Part shown: positions 24,923 to 33,535 of the stretch, in pieces | How the letters are laid out: every line of letters starts with the position of its first letter | How positions within the stretch are numbered: position 1 is the stretch's first letter | Assembly: GCA_037034305.1 (NCBI GenBank) | Contig: JBAGJY010000030.1 | Coordinates: forward strand, 1 to 64,000 | Direction of reading: 5' to 3' | Source: Streptantibioticus_A sp037034305 | Lineage (GTDB): Bacteria; Actinomycetota; Actinomycetes; Streptomycetales; Streptomycetaceae | Length of the DNA: 64,000 nt | Notes under the pieces: model-generated | Told to the model about the DNA's origin: nothing | Seen by the model: only the letters and a program-made list of their open reading frames with translations | Database searches by the model: none | Program-made: the position numbers and the translations under genes

Positions 24923-27280
24923 CTAACCGCGCATGATGGCCGGTTCACGGCCGCGCAGCAGGGTGCGGACGAGGAACACCGCGGCAGCTGACAATGCGAC
25001 CAGCATCGCCACATCGAGTCCCCAGGTCCCGGGCGAGTGCCGGAAGAGCGGATCCGCGGTCAGCGCGCCGGGCACGACCCGGTGCAGGTCCACGGTCCCG
25101 GCCATCGCGCCGAGCGCCCAGCGCGCGGGGACGAGCCAGGAGAACTGGTTGAGACCGGGCACCCCGTGGAGGGTGAGCAGGGCCCCGCAGAAGACGACCT
25201 GCACGATGGTGACCAGCACCAGGAGCGGCATGGTGACCTCCTCCTTGCGCACCAGTGCCGAGATCAGCAGACCGACCATCATGGCGGTGAAGGACAGCAG
25301 GACGACCGTGAGGGTCAGTTCCGCGAGCGGCGGCAGGCCAGCCGCACCGGCCCTGACACCCAACGGGACGCCGAACAGGCCGACCATGGCGAGCACCACC
25401 GCCTGGACCGCGGTCACCGTGCCCAGCACGACGACCTTGGAGAACAGATAGGCGGACCGGGACAGGCCGACGGCCCGCTCCCGCTGGTAGATCACGCGTT
25501 CCTTGACCAGTTCCCGTACCGCGTTGGCCGCCCCGGTGAGAACGCCGCCCACACACAGGATGAGCAGGGCGTTCAACGCCGTGGCAGGGGTGAGTCTGCC
25601 GCCCGCGAGGGCGCGGGTCATCGCGCCCATCACGAAGGGCAGCACCACCATGATCACCAGGAAGGTGCGGTCGGCGCTGAGGACGGTGGTGTAGCGGCGG
25701 ACCAGGGTGCGCAGCTGGCTGGTCCAGCTCTGCGGTTTGCGCGGTGGGCCGACCTCCGGCGCCGGGGCGGCGACCGGGCGGCGTACGTCCATGGCGTCGG
25801 TGACGTACTCGCGGCGCAGCGGCGAAGCGCGGTACCGCGCCGCCCAGTCACGGCGAGTGTCGCTCTCGAACGACTCGAAGGCCTCGGGCCATTGGGCGAA
25901 ACCGAAGAACGGCAGCGCTTCGCGCGGCGGCCCGTAGTACGCGATCCGGCCGCCGGGGGCGAGCACCAGCAGGCGGTCGCAGACATCGAGGCTGAGCACG
26001 CTGTGGGTGACCAGGATGACCGTACGGCCGTCGTCGGCCAAGCCGCGCAGCATGCGCATGACCGAGCGGTCCATCCCCGGGTCCAGTCCTGAGGTCGGTT
26101 CGTCGAGGAAGAGCAGTGAGGGCTTGGTGAGCAGTTCCAGCGCCACGCTGACCCGTTTGCGCTGGCCGCCGGAGAGGCTGTGGATCGGCTGGTCGACCCG
26201 ATCCCGCAGGCCGAGGTCGGCCACCACCTCGGCCACCCGGGCGAGCCGCTCGGTCTTGCCGGTGTCTCCCGGGAAGCGCAGCTCAGCGGCGTATTCGAGC
26301 GCGCGCCGGACGGACAACTGCGTGTGCAGGATGTCCTCCTGCGGTACCAGGCCGATGCGCTGCCGCAGCTCCGCGTAGTCCCGGTACAGATCCCGGCCGT
26401 CGTACAGCACCGTGCCGTGGTCCGCGGGGCGCAGGCCGGTGAGGGCGCCCAGAAGCGTCGACTTGCCCGCACCGCTCGGCCCGACCACGGCCAGCAGGCA
26501 CTTCTCACCCACCGGGAACGAGACGTGGTCCAGGAGCGTCCTGCGGCCGCCGTCGACGGACACCGTCAGGTCCTGGACGGTCAGCGAGACCTCGCCGGTG
26601 TCGACGAACTCCTGCAGTTCGTCGCCCACCAGCCGGAACGCCGAGTGGCCCACGCCGACCACGTCTCCGGGCCGGATTGGGGACCGCTGGACGCGCTGGC
26701 CGTTGAGGTACGTTCCGTTGTGGCTGCCCACGTCGACGATCTCATAGCCGCCGCCCGGCAGGGTGCGCAGCTCCGCGTGGGCGCGGGAGACCACGAGGTC
26801 ATCCACGACCAGGTCGTTTCCGCGGGCCCGGCCGATGGTGAGGGTCCTGACCGGCAGCGGCCGCACGGAGCTGGGCTGGCGGAACGCTCCCGTCGCGGAC
26901 GGGGTTTCGGCCGGGGCGGTCACGGCGGGCGGCGGGGGCGGCGGGGCGCCGCTGAGCGTCGCCCGCGGTCCGTCATCGGGGTTGGCGAACCGCAACACGC
27001 TGCCGGGACCGACCGGCACCGGCCCCACCAGTCGCGTGTGCTGACCGTCGGCGTACGTTCCGTTGGTGCTGCCGGTGTCCTCCAGCGTCCAGCCGTGTTC
27101 GGCGGGCCGTAGGACGGCGTGGTGCCAGGAGACCCTGGGATCGGTACAGACGAGGTCGCTGAGCGGGTCGCGGCCGATGGTGTAGGGCCTGCCCGGCTCC
27201 ATCACCTGCGAGTCGCCTTCGCTCTCAAGAAGCAACTCGGGCGGCAAGGGTGCGAACGACCGCCTACCCATGATCCTCAT
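24923..27280 (-). CDS. ABC transporter with two FHA domains (Rv1747-like)
   Basis: This 785-residue protein joins regulatory, ATPase and membrane parts. FHA 1 (about 30-100) shows YTIGRDPLSD, SWHHAVL and GSTNGTY; FHA 2 (about 145-220) shows LTIGRARGND, VSRAHAEL and SHNGTYLNG. The ATPase follows with Walker A GPSGAGKST, signature LSGGQRKRV and Walker B LLFLDEPTSGLD. The C-terminal third has about six membrane segments of the ABC-2 (ABCG-like) type. The FHA domains should bind phosphothreonines made by the co-transcribed kinase. The transported compound is unknown. I start at ATG 27280; ATG 27271 is possible. No clear ribosome site is seen. Confidence 0.92.
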   Translation of the reverse strand: MRIMGRRSFAPLPPELLLESEGDSQVMEPGRPYTIGRDPLSDLVCTDPRVSWHHAVLRPAEHGWTLEDTGSTNGTYADGQHTRLVGPVPVGPGSVLRFANPDDGPRATLSGAPPPPPPAVTAPAETPSATGAFRQPSSVRPLPVRTLTIGRARGNDLVVDDLVVSRAHAELRTLPGGGYEIVDVGSHNGTYLNGQRVQRSPIRPGDVVGVGHSAFRLVGDELQEFVDTGEVSLTVQDLTVSVDGGRRTLLDHVSFPVGEKCLLAVVGPSGAGKSTLLGALTGLRPADHGTVLYDGRDLYRDYAELRQRIGLVPQEDILHTQLSVRRALEYAAELRFPGDTGKTERLARVAEVVADLGLRDRVDQPIHSLSGGQRKRVSVALELLTKPSLLFLDEPTSGLDPGMDRSVMRMLRGLADDGRTVILVTHSVLSLDVCDRLLVLAPGGRIAYYGPPREALPFFGFAQWPEAFESFESDTRRDWAARYRASPLRREYVTDAMDVRRPVAAPAPEVGPPRKPQSWTSQLRTLVRRYTTVLSADRTFLVIMVVLPFVMGAMTRALAGGRLTPATALNALLILCVGGVLTGAANAVRELVKERVIYQRERAVGLSRSAYLFSKVVVLGTVTAVQAVVLAMVGLFGVPLGVRAGAAGLPPLAELTLTVVLLSFTAMMVGLLISALVRKEEVTMPLLVLVTIVQVVFCGALLTLHGVPGLNQFSWLVPARWALGAMAGTVDLHRVVPGALTADPLFRHSPGTWGLDVAMLVALSAAAVFLVRTLLRGREPAIMRG

Positions 27281-27348
27281 GCTACTGCCGCACCCGCAGG
27301 CCCGCCTCCGCTGCTCCTTCCGCGGCGACCGCCGCCGCCGACGACGAG

Positions 27349-27558
27349 TTGAAGGCGCCGACGGCCCAACGCCCCGACCCGCGCACCATCGGCCGTCTCG
27401 GCCGCCTGACGGTAGTGCGCCAGCTGTGGGTCGGTGACTGCTCATCGCTGGCCGACCTCGACCACCTCAACAGTCTGCCCGCACCGCGCGAACCGAGTGT
27501 GCTGGACTGCCCCGAACTCGCCACCATCAACGGCCTGTTCGGCGGCCCCATCGAGTGA
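27349..27558 (+). pseudogene. Possible leucine-rich-repeat protein remnant
   Basis: A 69-codon frame contains RLGRLTVVRQLWVGDCSSLADLD and VLDCPELATINGLFGG, which look like two degenerate leucine-rich repeats. It has no start context, and the surrounding 390 bases between the ABC gene and the MarR gene show no other coding signal. It may be the tail of a decayed NTPase-LRR protein. The evidence is weak. Confidence 0.25.
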
Positions 27559-27667
27559 GCCGCAGGCTTCCTCGACACACTGTCATCGCACGGCGTGGCC
27601 TGGAAGGACGTTTCCCCCTGGCCCAGCCAACGCTCAGCCAGCATCGGGGCGCGGCCGGGACGGCGGG

Positions 27668-28129
27668 TCATTCCTCCAGAGCCGCCGCTATGCGGTCGAG
27701 GTCGGTGAGGAGCGCTGACATGCGCTGTGGCTCGATCGCCTCGGCCATGCGCTGTTCGACGGCGTAGACGGCGGCCTGGACCGCGGCCAGGCGGGTGCGG
27801 CCCTCCTCGGTGAGGTGGGCGGGCCGGGCTCGGCCGTGGTCGGCGGTGTCGGGACGGGTGATCAGTCCCGCTTCCTGCAGGCCCCGCAGGACGACGTTTC
27901 CTGACTGCCGGGTGACGAAGGTCGCGCGGGCGAGGTCGGCGTTGGACATCCCGGGGTGCAGGGCCAGGAGTTCGAGAGTGGCGTACTGCGGCACCGTCAG
28001 GCCGTGCTCGCGCAGGACCTTGTCCATGGCGGCCCGCAGTGCGGCCTGGGCGCGTTTGAGCAGGTATCCCACGTGGTGGGTGACGTCCTTCGCGGGGTGC
28101 GGCGGCTCGGGCGGCATGCTCTCCATCAT
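27668..28129 (-). CDS. MarR-family transcriptional regulator
   Basis: The 153-residue winged-helix protein matches MarR: LLKRAQAALRAAMDKVLREH as dimerisation helix, LTVPQYATLELLALHPG, NADLARATFVTRQSGNVVLR as the recognition region, and a wing at TRPDTADHGRARPAHLTEEG. It is divergent from a VOC-family gene, with two TGTCA-N6-TGACA sites between and over the starts, one covering its own ATG. It is thus probably an autorepressor that also controls the VOC gene. ATGs at 28126 and 28117 are alternative starts. Confidence 0.92.
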   Translation of the reverse strand: MMESMPPEPPHPAKDVTHHVGYLLKRAQAALRAAMDKVLREHGLTVPQYATLELLALHPGMSNADLARATFVTRQSGNVVLRGLQEAGLITRPDTADHGRARPAHLTEEGRTRLAAVQAAVYAVEQRMAEAIEPQRMSALLTDLDRIAAALEE

Positions 28130-28190
28130 GTCAGCATTTTGACATAGAGGAGCGCCCGGTCTTAGCGTTGCGTATGTCAAAGTCCTGACA
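28129..28190. promoter_or_regulatory. Twin MarR operators TGTCA-N6-TGACA
   Basis: Two sites share the same form: TGTCAGCATTTTGACA (28129-28144), overlapping the MarR start, and TGTCAAAGTCCTGACA (28175-28190), 21 bases before the VOC gene. Their centres are 46 bases apart. The identical 5-base arms with 6-base spacing strongly suggest sites for the MarR dimer. Confidence 0.75.
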
Positions 28191-28210
28191 TTGGAAACGA
28201 GGGAAGACAC

Positions 28211-28582
28211 ATGTCTGTCACCATCGACGGCCCCGACTTCGTCGCGCTGCAAGTCCGCGACCTGGCGGCGGCGGCGGCCTTCTGCGAGCAGCACCTCGGC
28301 CTGCGCCGGGCCGCCGTATCGCCGCCCCACGCGGTCGTGTTCGACACCAAGCCGACCCCGTTCGCCGTCCGCGAGCTGCTCCCGGGCGTAGACCTCGCCG
28401 ACACCGCGCGACCGGGCCTGGGCGTGGTGATCTGGTTCGAGACCCCGGACGCGTACCAGCTGCACGACCAGCTCGCCGCCGCCGGTGTCAGGATCCTCAC
28501 GCCGATGGCCGACAGCCCCTTCGGGCCGATGTTCTCCTTCGAGGGCCCCGAGGGCTACACCCTCACCGCGCACGGAGGCTGA
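28211..28582 (+). CDS. VOC-family (glyoxalase/dioxygenase-like) protein
   Basis: The 123-residue protein is a single vicinal-oxygen-chelate module pair: FVALQVRDLAAAAAFCEQHLGL at the start and MFSFEGPEGYTLTAHGG at the end. The final metal-type Glu is less clear than in glyoxalase I, so it may instead be a binding or resistance protein. It is divergent from the MarR gene and likely induced by the same ligand. A short hairpin follows its stop. Confidence 0.85.
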   Translation: MSVTIDGPDFVALQVRDLAAAAAFCEQHLGLRRAAVSPPHAVVFDTKPTPFAVRELLPGVDLADTARPGLGVVIWFETPDAYQLHDQLAAAGVRILTPMADSPFGPMFSFEGPEGYTLTAHGG

Positions 28583-28600
28583 CCGCGCCCGCCGGTCAGC
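28578..28600 (+). terminator. Hairpin at the end of the VOC gene
   Basis: A 7-base-pair stem GCTGACC/GGTCAGC with a 9-base loop overlaps the VOC stop codon. It is short, so a terminator role is only likely. Confidence 0.4.
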
Positions 28601-28816
28601 TCACTCCGGCCGGGCCCTTCTTGGCGGCACCGAGGGTGCCGCGGGGAGTGGTGGCATCGCACCGAGCAGCGCATGACCGAACCCGCACGGACGTCGAGGT
28701 GAACAGTTCCTCGAAAAGGGGTCATCCGCTTGCCCGCCCGTGCGGTGTCGTTCAGGGTGACGGGGGCCCGCGCACGCCGCAGGCCCCCCTCCCTCTCCTT
28801 CTCGCTGGAGCAACCC

Positions 28817-29977
28817 ATGTCCATGCGTAAGACCACTCGCGCCGCCCTCGGGGGCCTGGCCGCGGTCGGCGCGCTCTGCGCCGCGGTCGGCCCTGCTGCC
28901 ATGGCCGCCCGGGCCGTGCCCCCGGCCGAGCAGCACACTCCCGCGGGTACCAGCCTCAAGCTCACGCCCTTCGCCGCCGCCCCGGCCGGTTACACGAACC
29001 CCGACGACCTGACCCGCCTGGGCAACGTGCTCTACACGGCCTACCAGAACAACGCCGCCGCTGACGGCACTCCGGCCGGGAGCAAATCCGACATCGTCGG
29101 CTTCGACATCAAGACCGGCAAGGCGCTGCGCCACTGGGTGCTGCCCGGCCGCGTCGACGGACTCACCGCCGACCCGCGCCACCACCGCCTCCTGGCCACC
29201 GTGAACGAGGACCTCAACTCCAGCCTCTACACGATCACCCCGACCCGCGACTCCGCGACCGTCCAGCACTACCAGTACAGCCCCAGCCCGGCCCAGACCG
29301 GCACCGACGGCACCAACGGCGGCACCGACGCGCTCTGTGTGGCGGCCAACGGCACCGTCTACGTCGCGCATTCCAACCCCGACACCTCCCTACCGGGTGC
29401 GAACGACACCGCCGCGACGTACACCCTGAAGCTGTCCGGCAGTACCGCGAAGCTGACCGGCCTCTATGGCGTCAACGACACGGCCGCCGTGATCAACCCC
29501 GCCAAGGGCGCCCCGGCCAGGGCCAGGCTCGGCCTGACCGACCCGGACTCCAACCGCTGGATCCCCGGCCGCGACGGCGGCACGCTGATCCAGGACGCCC
29601 AGGCCGACAGCAAGCTGGTCTACGTCCGCGACCTGGACGCCAAGCGCCCGACGGTCAGCCAGCTGGACCTGGTCAACGCCACGACCCCGAGCAAGGGCGC
29701 GGCCACCCCGCAGCTGGACGACATCGAGCGGGTCACCGGCGACGGCACCCTGTTCGTCGTCGACTCGGCCGCAGGCAGGATCTACAAGGCCGACACCAGG
29801 GGCGTCCGCCCGGGCACCGTGTTCGCCTCCCAGCCCGCGCCCAAGGCCGGCGACCTGCCCAACGACCCCGCCTTGGCCGTCGTGGACCAGCGCACCGGCG
29901 TGGTGACCCACCTCAACACTGGCATCACCCTGCAAAGCCCCAAGGGCCTGCTCTTCGTCCCTGGCGACGGCAACTGA
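28817..29977 (+). CDS. Secreted beta-propeller-like protein, function unknown
   Basis: The 386-residue precursor has a signal peptide ending AAMAARA. The mature part contains repeated blade-like units: NVLYTAYQNN, IVGFDIKTGKALRHWVLPG with GRVDGLTADP, LLATVNEDLNSSLYTI, GTVYVAHSNP, and GTLFVVDSAAGRIYKAD, close to YVTN/SMP-30-type propellers. It ends with GLLFVPGDGN. No catalytic motif stands out. Such proteins may bind a ligand or substrate outside the cell. ATG 28817 has CTGGAG upstream; ATG 28823 is also possible. It is followed by a strong hairpin, so it is a single-gene transcript. Confidence 0.78.
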   Translation: MSMRKTTRAALGGLAAVGALCAAVGPAAMAARAVPPAEQHTPAGTSLKLTPFAAAPAGYTNPDDLTRLGNVLYTAYQNNAAADGTPAGSKSDIVGFDIKTGKALRHWVLPGRVDGLTADPRHHRLLATVNEDLNSSLYTITPTRDSATVQHYQYSPSPAQTGTDGTNGGTDALCVAANGTVYVAHSNPDTSLPGANDTAATYTLKLSGSTAKLTGLYGVNDTAAVINPAKGAPARARLGLTDPDSNRWIPGRDGGTLIQDAQADSKLVYVRDLDAKRPTVSQLDLVNATTPSKGAATPQLDDIERVTGDGTLFVVDSAAGRIYKADTRGVRPGTVFASQPAPKAGDLPNDPALAVVDQRTGVVTHLNTGITLQSPKGLLFVPGDGN

Positions 29978-30057
29978 CCGCCGCCGTGTGACGGTTGGCC
30001 AACCGCCCCCCCACCTCGAAGCGTTAGCCGGGGCCGGGTCACCGCCGAGTAGAAGAA

Positions 30058-30093
30058 GCTGGGGCCGGGTGCCGGAAGGCGCCCGGCCCCAGC
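30058..30093 (+). terminator. Hairpin terminator before the siderophore operon
   Basis: A perfect 12-base-pair stem (GCTGGGGCCGGG against CCCGGCCCCAGC), extended by three more pairs after one wobble, ends the preceding transcript 80 bases after its stop. It isolates the siderophore operon from upstream reading. Confidence 0.8.
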
Positions 30094-30233
30094 GTCGTCG
30101 TTCCGCGCTGAATTCTTGGCCTCCTGCTGGCCGTCCCCTGGCCTCGTACTGGCTTTCCGCTCACGCGACTGCGCCTAGCGTCGATGCCGTGCCGTCAGTG
30201 GCGAGGCGGTCTGTGCGCTGGTGGAGGTGGAGT

Positions 30234-31847
30234 GTGCGGGACACGGTGGTCGACGAGGTCCGGGCGGCCCGGCCCGAGCTGGCTGAGGCGTTCTCGGCTG
30301 AACTGCCGGGAGCGCGGGCGAGTGTTCTCGGCCGGTTGTGGGGAGCGTTGGTACGCGAGCCGCTGCCGGGGGTACGGGGGTTGCGGGTTCAGCGGGACAC
30401 CCTGGAGGTGGAGTTGACGTGCGGCGGCCGACTGGTGGGGGACGCGGGGTGCGCCGAGCGGTTCGCGCGGGTGCCGTCGCACTTCGCGGTCGAGGGGCCC
30501 CAAGGCCCGATCACGGACCCGGTGGGCCTGCTCGCGGCGATGGCGTTGAGCACGCCGCGGGCGCGGGCGCTGGCCGACGAACTGGACAACAGCGTCGTCA
30601 ACCTCGCCTTGGCCCGGGCCGCCGCTGGCGGGGCGCCACGCCCCGTCACAACCTCCGTCGACGCCGAACAGGCGGTGGTCGACGGTCATCCGCAGCACCC
30701 GTGCTGCCGTACTCGCACGGGCCTGTCGGTGGCGGAAGTGCTCGCGTACGCCCCGGAGCACCGGCCCGTGGTCGATCTCGCGGTACTGGCCGTGCCCGTC
30801 AACCGCTGGCTGGAGGCGGGCAGTTGGCCGCGGGAGCTGCGCGACGGCGGGACGGTTCTGGTCCCGGTGCATCCATGGCAGCGCGACCACGTGGTCCCCA
30901 GGTATCCGGACCTGGTCACCGCCGATCGGTGCGTCAGGGCCCGCCCGCTGCTGTCCCTACGGTCGCTGGCACCGCTGGACGCGCTGCCGGGCCATCACAT
31001 CAAGACCTCGCTGGACGTCCAGGTCACCAACTACCGGCGGACGATCTCCCCCGCCGAGGTCACGGACGGCCCGGTGCTGTCGGACCTCGTGTCGGCCGTC
31101 GTGGACAAGGCCGGTTACGGCGACTGTCTCGGCATCCTGCGCGAGGTGGGAGGCGGTGCGGTACGCGTCGACGGACACCCGTGTCCCAGCCTGGCGGTGG
31201 TGGTGCGTGAGTCGTACGAGCGCTTCCTCGGACCCGGCGAGATCGCCGTACCGCTGACCGCCGTGCACGCCACCGGTGCCGCTGTGGTCCGCGGAGATCC
31301 CGTGAGCTGGCTGGCCGACCTCGCCGAACTGGTCCTTCCCTGCGCGTTGACCTTGCTGTCCATGGGGGTGGCGCTGGAGGCCCACGGGCAGAACACACTG
31401 GTGGTGCTGCGTGAGGGGCGGCCGGTGCGGGTGCTGTACCGGGACCTGGACGGTGTCCGGGTGAGCCCGCGGCGCCTGGCCCACCACGGCTTCCACCTTC
31501 CGCGTCTGGCCGGCAACCGCGCGGGCGACGACGTACCGGCCCTGCGGGCCAAGTTGTTCGGGGCGTTGCTCAGCGGGGCGTTCAGCGAACTCGTGTCCGT
31601 GCTCTGCCGCGCCCGCGGCGCCGAACCGGCGCGGCTTTGGGCCTCGGTCGCCGCCGTGGCGCGGCGCGTCTACGCCGACCTGCGGCCCGGCAACGGTGAC
31701 GAGGAGGCGTTCTTCGGCGAACGCTGGCCGCTGAAGGCGACCACGGCCATGCGGTTGGCCGACAACCCAGGCAGGGCACAGTGGGTCGGCGTGACCAACC
31801 CGCTGGCCGAAGCGAGCGGACGTGACCGAGGAGTCGTTGCCAGATGA
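30234..31847 (+). CDS. NRPS-independent siderophore synthetase 1 (IucA/IucC)
   Basis: NIS synthetases adenylate a carboxylate (usually citrate) and join it to an amine or alcohol. The 537-residue product has VPVHPWQRDHVVP, IKTSLDVQVTNYRRTIS (ATP/citrate region), LEAHGQNTLVVL and VLYRDLDGVR, all expected family blocks, and ends with the FhuF-like AMRLADNPGRAQWV part. I chose GTG 30234 because GGAGG lies 6 bases upstream; GTGs at 30189, 30198 and 30213 are alternatives. It is the first of four coupled genes. Its ATGA overlap with the next synthetase implies fixed stoichiometry. No clear iron box was found upstream. Confidence 0.9.
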   Translation: MRDTVVDEVRAARPELAEAFSAELPGARASVLGRLWGALVREPLPGVRGLRVQRDTLEVELTCGGRLVGDAGCAERFARVPSHFAVEGPQGPITDPVGLLAAMALSTPRARALADELDNSVVNLALARAAAGGAPRPVTTSVDAEQAVVDGHPQHPCCRTRTGLSVAEVLAYAPEHRPVVDLAVLAVPVNRWLEAGSWPRELRDGGTVLVPVHPWQRDHVVPRYPDLVTADRCVRARPLLSLRSLAPLDALPGHHIKTSLDVQVTNYRRTISPAEVTDGPVLSDLVSAVVDKAGYGDCLGILREVGGGAVRVDGHPCPSLAVVVRESYERFLGPGEIAVPLTAVHATGAAVVRGDPVSWLADLAELVLPCALTLLSMGVALEAHGQNTLVVLREGRPVRVLYRDLDGVRVSPRRLAHHGFHLPRLAGNRAGDDVPALRAKLFGALLSGAFSELVSVLCRARGAEPARLWASVAAVARRVYADLRPGNGDEEAFFGERWPLKATTAMRLADNPGRAQWVGVTNPLAEASGRDRGVVAR

Positions 31848-33535
31848 CCGCCCCAACCGATGTGGCCGCGAGCGGTGCGCCCGCGCAGACCGCTGACACC
31901 GTGACCGCTCACACCCTGCTCAACTGCCTGATCCGCGAGGTCGCTTCGCCCGAGCGCCAGGTCACCGTCGCCGACGGACACCTGCTGGTGCGCCTTGCGC
32001 GCAGCGGTGTCCTGCTGCGAGTCCCGCTGCGCCGCGTCTCGCTGATCGGCGCGCACCGCTTCAGCGGACCGGTGGAACTCCACGCCGATGCCGCATGGTC
32101 CCCGCTCGGCTGGCACCAGTTGGCCGTGTTGGTCCGCGACGAGCTGACCCTGCGCAAGGGGACGGACAACGAGGAGTTCCTGGACCAGGTGTCCGCCAGC
32201 CACGGGACCGTACGCGCGACCCTGGAAGCCCGCGGCAACCGGGCGGTGCCACCATGCGAGTACCTCGCGTCGGAGCAGTCCCTCGTCTACGGGCACCGGT
32301 TCCACCCCACACCCAAGGCCCGAGACGGGGACCCCCGGGACTGGCTGGCCTACGGTCCGGAGACCGGCTCACGCTTCGCGCTGCGGCACCTCGCGGTACG
32401 GGCTGATCTGGTGCGGGCGGAGGGTGACGACAGCGCCGTCGACCGTCTCTGCCCGGCGGCGGAGCCCGGATTCCGTGTGCTGCCGGTGCATCCGTGGCAG
32501 TTCCGGATGCTCCGCGCGAACGCCGCGCTGCGTGCGGCGCTGGCCCGCGGTGACGTGGTGGACCTCGGCACCGGCGGCCCGGCTGTCGCGCCGACCTCGT
32601 CGGTGCGCACCGTCTACGAGCCGGACACCGATGTGTTCTTGAAGTTCAGCCTGAACGTCCGGATAACCAACTGCCTGCGCAAGAACGCCGTCTACGAGTT
32701 GTCCGGCGCCGTCGCCCTGAACCGGATCGTGCGGCCGGTCTTCGCCGGACTGGCCACGCGGTACGCCGGTTGCGCGCTGCTGGCCGAGCCCGGCTACCGC
32801 ACCCTCGGCCTCGGCGGCGGCCGGGGCGACCGGGAGGTGGTGGAGGGCTTCGGCGTGATCGTGCGCGAGGGCGTACGCAGGCACCTGCTGCCCGCCGTCA
32901 CGCCCCTGCTGGCGGCGGCGGTGGCCGATGAGTACCCGACCAGCCCGGCACACATCTCCCATCTGCTGGCCCGCGCCGACACCGATCCGCTGGACTGGTG
33001 GGACACCTATCTGGGACTGCTGCTGCCACCGGTACTCGCCGCCTACTTCGAGCACGGCGTCGTCCTGGAACCGCATCTGCAGAACGTCCTCATCGGGGTG
33101 CGCGGCGACGGGCGGCCCGCTCAGGTCCTCTTCCGCGACCTGGAGGGAACCAAGTTGCTCCCGGACCACCATCGCAAGGCCCTGGCCGCGATGGACGAGG
33201 AGGTGCGAGAGCCGCTCACCTACAGCGCCGAACGCGGCTGGGACCGGGTCGTCTACTGCCTGCTGGTCAACCACGTCGCCGAACTGCTCGGCGCACTGGC
33301 CGACATCAGCCCTGGCCTGGAGCCCGCGCTGTGGGGACTGGTCCGCGACCACCTCGGCCGCTTCGCACGTACGGCCGGTGCCCCACCACGCCTGCGTGCG
33401 CTGCTGTCCGGCGTGCCGCTGCCCGCGAAGGCCAACCTTCTGCTGCGATGGGAACGCAAGGCCGATCGGCACGCGACCTACGTACCGCTGCCGAGCCCGC
33501 TGGCCGCTGACTTTCCACGGGAGGCCGCACCGTGA
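31844..33535 (+). CDS. NRPS-independent siderophore synthetase 2 (IucA/IucC)
   Basis: The second synthetase has 563 residues: SEQSLVYGHRFHPTPKARDG (the nucleotide site near the N-terminus), VLPVHPWQFRML, FLKFSLNVRITNCLRKN, VVLEPHLQNVLIGV and VLFRDLEGTKLLP. It is only distantly related to the first, so the two should catalyse different condensations, as in other two-synthetase siderophore pathways. Its ATG overlaps the previous stop, and its stop overlaps the next start as GTGA. The citrate or other carboxylate it uses cannot be read from sequence. Confidence 0.92.
   Translation: MTAPTDVAASGAPAQTADTVTAHTLLNCLIREVASPERQVTVADGHLLVRLARSGVLLRVPLRRVSLIGAHRFSGPVELHADAAWSPLGWHQLAVLVRDELTLRKGTDNEEFLDQVSASHGTVRATLEARGNRAVPPCEYLASEQSLVYGHRFHPTPKARDGDPRDWLAYGPETGSRFALRHLAVRADLVRAEGDDSAVDRLCPAAEPGFRVLPVHPWQFRMLRANAALRAALARGDVVDLGTGGPAVAPTSSVRTVYEPDTDVFLKFSLNVRITNCLRKNAVYELSGAVALNRIVRPVFAGLATRYAGCALLAEPGYRTLGLGGGRGDREVVEGFGVIVREGVRRHLLPAVTPLLAAAVADEYPTSPAHISHLLARADTDPLDWWDTYLGLLLPPVLAAYFEHGVVLEPHLQNVLIGVRGDGRPAQVLFRDLEGTKLLPDHHRKALAAMDEEVREPLTYSAERGWDRVVYCLLVNHVAELLGALADISPGLEPALWGLVRDHLGRFARTAGAPPRLRALLSGVPLPAKANLLLRWERKADRHATYVPLPSPLAADFPREAAP

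Noticed and set aside
29978..30233. Iron-box (DmdR/IdeR-type) operator before the siderophore operon
   Set aside because: I searched for TTAGGTTAG-type repeats and found none; iron control by another route remains possible.
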